64,000 bases of DNA from Dictyophora rubrovolvata (Eukaryota; Basidiomycota; Agaricomycetes; Phallales; Phallaceae), in the NCBI GenBank assembly GCA_029959195.1, contig CP114122.1, positions 1-64,000 of the forward strand, given 5' to 3'. This document shows positions 9,460 through 19,466 of this stretch, piece after piece. The position numbers were made by a program, and so were the translations under genes. Under the pieces are notes generated by a model that saw only the letters and a list, made by a program, of their open reading frames with translations, was not told the DNA's origin and did no database searches. How positions within the stretch are numbered: the stretch's first letter is position 1; the number at the start of each line of letters is the position of its first letter.

Positions 9460-11160
9460 GGCTATGTCAAAGTGGCCGGTTGGTGAACACAAACTGAACG
9501 TGTTGTAAAAAAGGAGAGATTGAAGCAGTATAAGCTTCGATAAATTAAACTATGGACAGTATTTATGCTCGCGTCTTCGAATTTAGTGTTTGGCTTTGTG
9601 AATCTTGGCCGGAAGACAGTTTGTGTTGAAGTGTCTCTCAAATGTAAAGCGGCTGGACTGTCATCGCTTTTAGAGTCCGAGCCGGCGCCATTGCTGTCTC
9701 TGTGGGTAATAGGGTTGAAAAGGTAGTTGACGGTTATCCACGACCTAAACAAAAAAAAAAAGAACCCTTAATGCATGTGTACATGAATGTTGGACATGGA
9801 TAAGTACCTTCATCCATGATGACCACACCGTCCTTCTTCAGAACAGAGAATGCCCATCTCTTCTCTAGCCATCCATGAAAAAGGACCTAGGATTCTGCAG
9901 CCAAAACACGCCAAGTGTTACCGTGCTGGCTAAAAGATAAGTAAGTAATGTGACATTTATAATAATAATGAAACCGTACATACCTAGTACAAGGCCCAAA
10001 ACACTCGTTTCGAAGTCCAAAACATAATTGGTGGAAGCTGTTGTAAGACAAGAATAGACCTAAAGAATATAACAGTGTAAGCAAGACATAGGAACAGCGA
10101 GACGATAAACTTACCGTTGTGTAAGAGTGTGGAACGGGCAAAGGTGACATTATGGATTCGGTGGCGGGACGGGGTACGGTAGGCCTGGGATGAGGTCAAA
10201 TTGGATAAACGTTAGAAGGATTGAAACAAATGATAACACGACACAGGACTTACAGTTTTTAAAACGGTTGAATGAGCAAGGACAAGACTGACAACAATGG
10301 TATAGCCAAGAGCAAAGCGTTGGGCAGGGCGGTGATGGAAGCAGGAACGCTGAGGGCCACGAATTGTCGGGTTTGCATTGATCTAAGGAAAACAAACATT
10401 TGAACCGAGGAGAGAAGAGAAGAAAGATTACGACGCACTGAAAGGAAGTCACCATATTGCCCATGTGTTCAACTCAAAATTCCTCCATATTAATAAAGAT
10501 AAAAACGACCTATAATGATGATAACGTCAAAGTGTCAGTTACGAATCAGCATTACAACCGAAAACGACTTACAAAGGAGATGTGATAAAGGGAGACATAC
10601 TCTCGTCATTGTAAAAAAAAGTGAGCAATGACAACGGATAGGTGGGCTGGCGGATGGCGGCGGCAATGGGGTAAGCAGTTGGAGTGGCAGAAGATGGTGA
10701 GACTGCGAACAGGAGTAGCTGGGCCGAGCCTGTGAATAAAACGGTGAATAAAAACAAGCATGTAAAAGAGTAAATGAAAATGCAACGCAAGACTTACAAT
10801 TGTTCAAGAGGGTTGAAAGAGTTAAGACGAGGGTGGGCAATGCCGGAGTGCGGCCCACAGGAGTGGTAGCAATAAGAGGAAGACTTGGTGGGAGGTCTAA
10901 AGCAAACAGACATTTAAACAAAAGGAAAACGAGAAAAGAGATAACGCGTGCACCTTTAAATTGACAAGAAAGCCAGATAGCGGTTCAATTCCCCACAAAG
11001 TAACGCTGGGTGGGTGGAAGGAAGAAAAAAGAATGATCTATAACATCATCAAAGCATGAGTATAAGCAGCGGATAGCAAGTTGGACTGGTGAATACCTGA
11101 CCAACATCGTTCAATGCGAGTTCGTGGAGACGGATCGTGTTACATAATCACTCCATCGAC
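9460..11160 (-). other. Possible multi-exon gene with short exons, unresolved
   Basis: The minus strand carries a ladder of good GTAAGT donors and AG acceptors about 50-70 bases apart, with protein-like pieces between them: SAQLLLFAVSPSSATPTAYP, SFLSLLIWRNFELNTW, VALSVPASITALPNALLLAI, KRWAFSVLKKDGVVIMDEG and WITVNYLFNPITHRDSNG. Several pieces are hydrophobic, so a small multi-span membrane protein is conceivable. I could not join all pieces in one frame, so it may be two genes or a decayed one. No family recognised. Confidence 0.35.
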
Positions 11161-11283
11161 GGAGTAGACGCTCTGTTCTGAGAGAAAACACGAGGGACTT
11201 GCTCGATGTTCAATCAAAATGTGACTTGCCATTTTTCTCACCAATCTCATCCTCGTCATCCCTGTAGTCTTCATCGCCTCACC

Positions 11284-12476
11284 ATGTCCTTATCCCTGCC
11301 CACATTGCCACCACCATCATCCAATCTCTTTCAGAATAACGTAAGTATTTCTTTCTCTCTTATTTGGCCATCACCCTTACTTATCCTTGCATAGCTTGAT
11401 TCTAACCTGGTCACTCGCTCCCGCCCCAAGGAATTTTACCACTGTATTATGATTGTAAGCCATGTTCTCTGGTATAAAAATCAGCATTCCGTACAGCTTA
11501 TCCATTTGTTTCATTGTTGCGTAGGGTTTAATACAACGCAACCAAGGTCTAACCCTGTATGTAAACTGTCTGCTGAATCGTCTGGACATAGAGAGCTGGA
11601 CAAAAAAGCTCTGGGCCCAAAGGACTGTACGGCAACTGCGGCGACCCTGGTTATGTAATAAACCTTTACAGCCTGGACACAATGTCATCGGCAACACTGC
11701 CTCCCAGTTTTACTTCAACAACCGCCCACAAAACGAGAGGGGGGCGATCTCTCAACCGTTCGCTATTATTTTCACCTGTCTATCGACTGCTTTTATACAA
11801 CCACAGAAGGTACTAAACCCATCACGTGTTTTTTATAACATCCATAACGATCGACTGTGAAGACAACCTCCCTTCAAGTTTGCCTTACGTATCTGTCCTT
11901 GGGGAATTAAAGCCAAACTGTGCGTATGTCTTCTCTTTTTTTTGCTTTATTATCGATGTCTACAAAGCAACCTTAATTTACTTCATTGTTCAAATCGCTG
12001 TTATCTTCTGTCTTTGATGTTCTTTTCTTCATATCTTGCTAAAGGCTCAAAGCTGCTTATCTAGGGTCTACCCGACTATTTCAACGAAATTCACTTTCAG
12101 ATGAAGCCCAACCCCCCGTCAAAGGCGAAATCCCGTCGACCTTTAACATTGTATGTATCCGTGCTGTCTGATGTAGAATATACAGCTTACACGGATTGGT
12201 TAAGCGAGATCGTAGGACCTCTTGATGGCGTGCGAGTCACATCGAATAATTCCAAGGGTGAGGGTTATTTTGGGAACGACACCCCTCTTGGAAATGACGA
12301 TAAATTGGCTTGAAGAACAAGAGCTGATGGCGGCGATTGGGATCGTGAAGGGACCCTCATTAGTGTACGCGAAGCAAGAGGTTGGATACGGGGCGGTGGG
12401 GAAATGGTCAGCATGCTTTGGACGGGGCTGTAATCGACTCTGTATGTTATCAGTTTCACACGTTTTATGGGGTTGA
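11284..12476 (+). CDS. Hypothetical protein, six exons, 269 residues
   Basis: Exons 11284-11340, 11395-11454, 11525-11809, 11879-11919, 12045-12150 and 12216-12476 join in frame with GT-AG introns of 54-125 bases, from MSLSLPTLPPPSS to a TGA after SHVLWG. The middle exon carries the most protein-like stretch (RNQGLTLYVNCLLNRLDIES, KKLWAQRTVRQLRRPWL). I see no signal peptide, long membrane span or known motif, and I do not recognise the family. That five consecutive joins keep the frame argues that this is a real gene and not random sequence. The last exon could instead end at another splice site, since its tail is short on hydrophilic residues. Confidence 0.55.
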
Positions 12477-12689
12477 GTTACTTAACTGTTTCTTCCGCCC
12501 CTTGACCTTCTCTTCACCCACGTTTCCATTCCACGCGTACCGAAATTGCCATAATTAACAGAAACAATCCCAGACCGGACAAGAAGGCAAACTGATAATA
12601 GATGAATCTCTAGTTTTTGTGCAAGGTACGTACGTACACGAACTGTCTTGAAACAAGGCTGAAAAGTCATTTCTTTGCAACGCAGCTAA

Positions 12690-13434
12690 TCCGAGCTATA
12701 TTCCACCCGAGTTGTCTCAGCTCTCTCACAAAAAAGCGAACTCAGCCTCATCTATGCTATCGGACTTATCTGCGTCTGTGTCTGTCTCGTGAAGGAAGTT
12801 CGGGCCCCTGCCTCCTGTTCCGCCTCCTCGGCAGTCGAGCGAGATTCTCCCAAATCAAGTCCAGCTCGCGGTTCTTTCCGAATTCAATACATCTGCTAAC
12901 GCCCCTACCCTCCCCCCTCGCCTTATGTCTTCCACCAGTCCTAATTCGAATCCATTCACCCGTGCACTCGCATCAAATCTGCTGACATCTGACAAAACAC
13001 CAGGAGCAGTATCAACCAAGAATGCATCGTCTTCTCTTTCTGAACCCTCACGCAATCCGTTTAGGCCAACCAAGCCCCCGCCCCCACCTCCATCATTCCT
13101 TCCGATCACGCAGAGCCCACCCACCATTTCGGAGTCGGACGATTCCTCTTCTCCACCTTCCAAGTGCCAGACGACCGGATCTCTTCCACCCCTTCCTCCT
13201 CGCGAAACAGCAATACTTCCTCCTTGTAGACATGTGTCGATTAAACCCACTCCATCCCATTCCCATTCAACAACGACCATAGTTCCAACAACGACCTATG
13301 TTCCACCCCCTCTCCCACCACGCGCTCCTCCCGCAAAGCCACCTAAAGTGACCTCCCCTCTTATCAAACAAAGTTTAGAAGCCGCGAAAAATGGGGGGAA
13401 GAAGCTACGTGAACCGAATAAAAAGGGTAGTTGA
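12690..13434 (+). pseudogene. Proline-rich protein with NPF and SH3-ligand motifs, stop-interrupted
   Basis: One frame is open from about 12690 (NPSYIPPELSQLSHKKANS) to TGA at 13432-13434, apart from one TGA at 12790-12792. It carries PLPPVPPPR, PTLPPRL, NPF three times (NSNPFTR, RNPFRPT), PLPPLPPRE, PPPLPPRAPP and ends TSPLIKQSLEAAKNG. Such NPF and PxxPxR motifs bind EH and SH3 domains, typical of tails of endocytic or actin-linked proteins. The stop could derive from a CGA arginine codon (S-R-K) by C-to-T change at CpG. If the stop is real the downstream ATG at 12925 could still give 169 residues. Parent protein not identified. Confidence 0.5.
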
Positions 13435-14040
13435 TATGAAGGATTAGGTTCCAAGTTACTTTGATATCGAGGGACCTCTCTTGTGTCTACGAGAGGATTC
13501 TTTAGCGACAAGGGTAATAATGATAAACCAAATAATCCTAACCTGCCGTTCATTATCCAGCTCATAGCCAACTCTCGACAACATGTATACAAACGTCCAG
13601 TCCAGGCAATACTCCGGGCGTCCTCGTATATGGTCTACGGGTTCCGGAATTGTTCCCCGGTATGTGCCGAAGGTATGTTCACGTTGGCAGATCTGTAGCA
13701 CAAAAATGCAAATGGTGGATATAGGGAGCATTGTGCGTTCGTGAAGACGACGGATAAGAGGATGTTGATAGCGATTGTTGTTGTAATAGAAGGGAAGGGG
13801 CGGTCGTACAAAGCAAATAACACACGAATATCCTCGTAATTGAAATAAAGAATTTACTTCTATTCCCCGTATGAAGAAACTACAGGAAATACAGCCCATA
13901 TACTACTGAGTTTCGGACTTGGTTAGATAAATATAATAGCGGAATTCGTGTACTATATGGACATCTGAAAATGAGCACGTATTTTTGTCCTCGTGATTGA
14001 CCCGCTTTTTGGCATGTAGTCAATGAGATGCAAAAATCAG
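13435..14040. other. Gap with a possible stray exon
   Basis: The minus strand at about 13560-13680 reads REHTFGTYRGTIPEPVDHIR then GRPEYCLDWTFVYML, which looks coding, but I find no flanking exons and no family. Otherwise nothing is seen. Confidence 0.3.
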
Positions 14041-14059
14041 AAAGAAACCACACTTACTA

Positions 14060-14480
14060 TCACACCCCTGAAGAGTCACTTTCGTATTGTTCACTCTGTG
14101 GGGGCAGAGTCTCCTTGGGGCAAGCTAGGAAAATTTGAAGTAAAACGAAAATGAGAAAATAAATGATATATACCTTGTACTCAAAATCCATGTGTGAGCC
14201 CAATGTGAGAGTCGACATGAGACCTGTTATGACACTCATGTGAGTTACATTAATTATTCTAAAATGCGGGCAACTTACCGCTTTGTAGATTGTTAGCCAC
14301 TGTGGCCATATATGGCGTTTCTGCCTTCCTTTCAAGTGTGGATGAATGTCGCATATTTTCGAATAAAACACCCGCAAAATTTGCTCGCAGGAGCGGTTCT
14401 GGAACAGTGCACAGGCTAGATAAATAAATAAAACAGTCATAAACAAAGCAAAAGACGCAGTACAATCTACACTCACAGCC
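14060..14480 (-). CDS. Hypothetical gene piece with a duplicated exon
   Basis: Three minus-strand exons join in frame: one ending YMATVANNLQS, one GLMSTLTLGSHMDFEYK (about 14175-14224), then LAPRRLCPHRVNNTKVTLQ. Introns are about 50-55 bases. A second, diverged copy of the middle exon lies at about 14580-14640 (SPLMESLALGSHTDFEWK) with the same flanking splice sites. The 5' end of the gene is not resolved. No known family. It may be the degraded neighbour or 3' relative of the gene pair at 15.3-18.7 kb, but I see no direct similarity. Confidence 0.4.
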
Positions 14481-14700
14481 TAACGTCCGATGGAGGAAAA
14501 ATAAGATGCTCCGGCCAATGCTGGGACATACATATCAATGATACATGTATATCCGTGGTGAATTGAACCATACCTTCCACTCAAAGTCCGTGTGTGAGCC
14601 CAATGCAAGAGATTCCATCAACGGTGAGACCTGTTGCAACACCGGTTTCAGCTGTATCAACTATTTTAAAATAGTAACAACTTACGGCTTTGTACACGCC
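14175..14700. repeat. Tandem duplication of an exon plus intron (two units about 400 bp apart)
   Basis: Unit 1 (about 14178-14300) and unit 2 (about 14575-14695) share TGTGAGCCCAATG, GAGACCTGTT, CAAC and a following AACTTAC.GCTTTGTA segment. Both preserve donor and acceptor on the minus strand, and both translate to the same exon in frame with substitutions, so both copies were probably under coding constraint for some time. Confidence 0.7.
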
Positions 14701-14759
14701 TCATGAAATGCTAACTATAAGACTCCAGTGATAAAGGACCTTCAGGTGAGGGTGTGTGT

Positions 14760-15318
14760 CAATGAAACTAGGCGCATTCACAAGTTAGAAGGATAACTCA
14801 CAAGGGTATAACGTTTGTGAAAATGTATTCACGTGTGGATTAGGGTTGATTGTACATATAAGTGATAGAGCGAGGAGGTCGTGGTGGTTGAAGGGAAAGC
14901 TTTGAATTGACAGGTCACACTCAAAACCACATTTTTATATAAAATGTTTGCGATTACTCAAGACGTTACATTTTATAGCAATAAAAGATATATATTTGAT
15001 TATATAAAGCATAAATATGTATAATACATGCAGCATATATCGTGACAATGGAGTAATGCAAATGCTAGACGCTTTATGTACTAGAAATAGTAGGAATTTC
15101 CAGACGTACATAAAGCGTCTCCATAACTTTGCTTTCTCAGTGTGTTTACACAATATTTCATCGTATATTTTTGATATAACATGTAAACAGCTGAATTATT
15201 CTTAATTCTCCTACTTTGCAGTGGATCTTTTGCTTGATCTTTACAACGGGAAAGAAGCACAACATTAAAAAGAAAAATGAAAAAGTGAAAAAAATGAGAA
15301 ACTCGAGAGGGGTGATGT
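14760..15318. other. AT-rich gap
   Basis: AT-rich sequence between the exon-duplicated gene and the next gene's stop codon. No coding signal. AAAGCGTCTCC and AGACGCTTTAT at about 15066-15122 form a short inverted repeat. Confidence 0.4.
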
Positions 15319-16824
15319 TTAAAATAATAATGATCGTGCAGCATCGCGAAGTAAACCTATCAATTGCGGTTTGTGAGCGACAATGGCTGTCACCAAACGC
15401 TGTTGGTCATCTTGATGTTTGACGAGTAACCATAGCAGTAAGCACTGCAAATCTTTATCTGAAACTAAACAAACAATATAAAAAGAAAAACATTGGGATA
15501 CATAGCATATGTTACTTACTACTGTACAGCTGAGTGACAACGGGATCGAGATTGGTACACTGAAGAGTATTATGGATGAAATGGCCGAGGGAAGGGACAA
15601 CAGTGTTGATAGCCTCTATTGTTATGAGACTGCGTGAAGCATGCTTAAAGATGCGATGCAAGTCGAACAAAGGTATGATATGGCTGTGTACTGCAATGGA
15701 TTCTGCGAGAGTCAGACTGTTGACGGTAGCACCAGCGCGGATGAGCCTGAAACAAAATCAAAGCAAGTAGAGGTTAATTAAATAAAGAGTAAAAGCTACA
15801 AGCTACTTACAAAACATCTCCTGCGAGAAGTAAACGCGAATAGGTGGTTCTATCTTCCTCCTCTACGGTCCACAACTGAGCGCCAATGATAAGACGGATC
15901 CAGACAGGCCATACGGACCATCCACCAATGGAACGATATTGATCTGGTGGGGTACTATACACCAAGATTGAGGACGGTGCACAAGCAACCTCTCTGGAAA
16001 TATCTAAATTACTAAAAAGAAAGTAGGCTTAAGTAAAACAACATTTGAATTAACATATGCCTTACTTGAAACATGAGGGAGGTACGTATTGGACTGGGAG
16101 TTCTGCCCGACGTGCCTGTCTGATACCACATGGAGCGGCCAGGAACTCGGCAAACGAGCTTTGCCTTTCCAATTTTTGACGATTGTCTAAGAATACTGAT
16201 GGTAAACTTGTTGCAAAGGAAAGAGATTGAACACGCACCCCGAAATACCCTAGGCTCCACGAGGTTGACTCCAAAGTACCTCAGGATGTCACTTATTGCC
16301 ATCTCTGGCGGAGGAGTGTCAGAGATAAGAAGGACGTGGTTTGTGGAAGAAAATTGCCGCTGTTGCTGAATGGTCAAGTGGCTGAAATGAGGGAGTGTGG
16401 CCATCCATAACCCATGGTCCGGAGTATCAGGGGCAACATCTTCACATATCCTAGATTGATGAAGAATATTCCCCAACTCTTCTAACGGTAGCTAAAGGCG
16501 CATGAAAGGTTATATATTCTCTTTGTTTTGTTTTGATAAATGTGATACATACCATGTCAGCAGCGCATTGGAACCTGAACGAGGACTCCCGCCATACGAA
16601 CTTGTCGGGAGCACCTTGGTCAATATATGACCCCCATACCTTTATTCTCAAGGTACGGGTTTTCATCTATAAACCATTTGAGCCATACCACACAATGAAT
16701 TATTATCCAGTACACTCACTTTGGTCAACGTTCTAATTGGTTCCACCGCAGATGTGGGTGTAAGCACACGCTCCGACATTGAACCATTTTCTATGGCTGC
16801 ACAAAACAACTCAACCTTGGACAT
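15319..16824 (-). CDS. Hypothetical protein B, six or more exons, intact
   Basis: From ATG 16824 (MSKVELFCAAIENG) every join keeps the frame. The order of pieces is PTSAVEPIRTLTK, MKTRTLRIKVWGSYIDQG, LPLEELGNILHQ, NLVEPR, TIVKNWKGKARLPSSWPLHV, NLDISREVACAPSSILVYST, LIRAGATVNSLTLAESIAVH, then DKDLQCLLLWLLVKHQDDQQ, ending LLRDAARSLLF. The product is about 430 residues, soluble, with Trp-rich middle segments (GGWSVWPVWIRLIIGAQLW). I recognise no domain. It begins three bases after the stop of the upstream gene (16828-18678) and in the same frame, so the two may be one gene interrupted by a single TGA. Confidence 0.6.
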
Positions 16825-16827
16825 GAC

Positions 16828-18678
16828 TCACTTTCTGGCCGACTGGCGAGGCGGATCTTCCTCTTCATGACATCGTTTTCCTGTCACTACTCGTGGGCGT
16901 GCAGGAGACGAGGACCAGTACGTCAAAGGCTGGGAAACGGGTGACAGGGAAGGATGGAGTGGAGGTGAACGTGGAGGTGAACGTGGAGGTGAACATGATG
17001 GTGTAAAAGTAGCAGGCAGTGGTACAGGTGGTGCAGGTGGTGGAGAGGGCACAGGAACAGAGGGTACAAGAGCAGAGGGTGCGGGAGCAGCAGGCAGTGG
17101 TACAGGTGGTGCAGGTGAACATGATGGTGCAAAAGCGGCGGGTGGTAGTGTAGGTGGTGCAGGTGGTGGAGAGGGTGCAGGAGCAGCAGGCGGTGGAGAT
17201 TGTTGTGATGCAGGATAGAGATGCGGGCGCCTTGTTGATGGTCCAGGAACTCCGACGATGGGAGACTCTCGTGTTTGACTTGGGTGGTGCTGCACGAGAC
17301 ACTTGAGCTGGGGAATTGGCTTGGGTTTATGCTTGCCTTTTTCACCAGGGCCAGGGGAGATTGCCCGTGTTTTCTCCTGGGGACTGTTTTCATCGGCCCT
17401 GACAATGGCCGTTGTGTCATGAACGGGACGACTGGGACTCCCTGTCTCCTGTGGGTTGCAACTGCAACGAATGGGGTAGATGGTTACGATGCCAGTAATA
17501 TCTTTTGAATCGAGAATTTGCCGCAACATAGCTTTGAGTACCATCTCTGTTTTGATGTGCAGGTCATCCGAGTGATCATCGGACATATACTCGTTCCACC
17601 AAAGGACCAATAGATCAAAGAGGACGGAAAATACTGTCTCCTCTGCTTTCCAAATTGGAGTAGGTACGTCCTTCACACATTCATTAATGTGCTGCAATGT
17701 AGTTTGAATCGTGACAAAATTACAAATACCAGTATTTGACTTACCAAAACTAAATCCGAAATATTAATCGTGTGATCGGAATGGATGAAAGTTGACTCTA
17801 ATAACTCGATCGGTGAGAGTGCTATGGCACGGTACCATAACCTCCAGCTTGTAAAAGTTTTGTTTTTAAACATCTTTTCAAGCTTCAAACGGTATGACTT
17901 GGTGTCATGGGACCCGAACTTGTCCAAGAGTCGATTCCAGGACTCAACGTCAATGGCAGAATCCTTTTACAAAACAACATTCGGTCAGTAACCAGTACAG
18001 TAACACAAAAGGTCTATGACTTACAAATAGCAAGAAGAGACACGCACACGCAGCAAAACAACAGTTAGCCATAATGACACTGATATCCGCATGTGCAGTG
18101 AAATATGTTCCCAGAGCTACGCTATGAGCCTGCAATGCATTCACGATAAGTTTTTCCCGATATTCAAGAGCCGAATCGATATTATCTTTGATATCAAGAG
18201 TTGAGAATAGAGTATTGAGTGTTTTTGACTGACGCTTGTAATCACGGAAAGTTGATGTGGATTCGAATCGAAATTGCTTCTGCGAATACTGTTGTGGAAT
18301 ACCGATGCGGCGAACCCAGCAAAAACGATCCAGCAGAATACAGGTGATGAACCCACCAACAACAATAGTTCTCTCGGCACCAAGTTCATCAAACTTGGTC
18401 TGTGAAATGTTAAGCACCCTTTGGGTCAGGGGTCGTTTGGCGATATACAGGATTAAGTTATCAATCTGTTCGGCGAGACGGTCCAGTAACAAACGCTCTG
18501 TGGCAGTCAGTGCTTGATACTCTAAAGATTGATGAAGTTGTCTAAGAATATATTCGGCGGTTACGAGAGAGTTTAATTTTGGAGGGTCAAAGAGAGTTGT
18601 CCTCCACGCGTGTTTCAACCAAATAGGACAGTTAAAAATATGAAAACGCGAAGAGGTTGGGTTTGGAGAAAATGACAT
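16828..18678 (-). CDS. Hypothetical protein A with a Pro-rich repeat tail, 578 residues
   Basis: Exons 18025-18678, 17745-17963 and 16828-17691 join in phase 0. The N-terminal third (IFNCPIWLKHAWRTTLFDP, LTATERLLLDRLAEQIDNL) is helical and ends in a hydrophobic Cys-rich run (ANCCFAACACLFLLF). The middle holds SWRLWYRAIALSPIELLEST and VFSVLFDLLVLWWNEYMSDD. The third exon ends in a long low-complexity region built from repeats of PPPAPP, LPAAPAPSA and FAPSCSPAPP, then PPRSPPRSPP. I know no family with this order. The terminal TGA (16828-16830) is followed in the same frame by the neighbouring coding region, and a CGA-to-TGA change would explain it. The gene pair is flanked by a kinase gene on the same strand. 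Confidence 0.6.
16960..17215. repeat. Minisatellite-like coding repeats (Pro-rich tail)
   Basis: GAGGTGAACGTG occurs three times in tandem (about 16970-17000). Longer blocks GGCAGTGGTACAGGTGGTGCAGGTG occur at about 17015 and 17094, with further GGTGGTGCAGGTGG copies up to 17180. All are multiples of three, so length changes would keep the frame of the minus-strand Pro-rich domain. Confidence 0.75.
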
Positions 18679-19466
18679 GATGAGTGAGAGGATGCCAGGA
18701 GAGGGGACAATGGTAGGGATAGATAAAAGAAAAAACGGTAAAGAGTTTATTTTGAGGAATGGAAAAATAAAAAACGCATACAGTCACATTGTAGGTCACT
18801 TGGGAAGGCGTGAATTACTCTAGAAAGTTCAAAGGGCCTGGTCCAACTTATAATCGAAGACAGCCGACATCCGATTGATACTTGATTTCCTTGATTTGGT
18901 TGTTTCTGTATCACCGGCATTGACTACATGATAACGGGGAAGACAAGAGAAGGTGGTACTGTATCTAGCATTCATGCTAACTACATTAATTGTGTCTTCT
19001 ATTGCCAGGTTGATAACTTATCGTGCAATTGCTTGTAGGAAAGGCGTCGATGATGATTCGATAACTGATAGAGGTGATGTGGTCATGCATGAGACCGAGG
19101 CTAATACGTGTGTGCCGCGCACGCAACAGAGTACCATTGAATAAGCCAGAGTAATTTAGAATGCCAAAGAAGAAACTTCACGATAGTCAAGCTATAATGA
19201 GAGCGTGCACAGCAGGAGAATAAACCAATGTTGACATGAGAGCACAAATAAAAGCGAAACTTCATCAATTATTGATTGACATGAACAGTCGTCGGATATG
19301 ATTATGTAAACTAAAGAAAACAATACGAAAACAAGCTTCAAATAATTTTGATGCTAAAATTTGACAGTTTTGTACACGGGTTGCTGACTGAAATGATCAC
19401 ACAGCTATAGGAATGGGAAGGGCGTCCCTAGAGTATGGCGTCCCTAGAGTACGCCGTTAATTAGAC
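18679..19466. other. Gap
   Basis: No gene recognised. GGCGTCCCTAGAGTA is directly repeated at about 19421-19451. The stretch holds the upstream region of hypothetical gene A and the 3' flank of the kinase gene. Confidence 0.4.

Noticed and set aside
10975-11005. Possible tRNA T-loop (GGTTCAATTCC)
   Set aside because: The flanking bases do not pair as a T-stem and no A-box or acceptor stem was found nearby.
12855-13280. Long minus-strand frame rich in Gly/Glu opposite the Pro-rich gene
   Set aside because: It is the antisense shadow of Pro-rich codons; the plus-strand frame carries the meaningful NPF and PxxP motifs.
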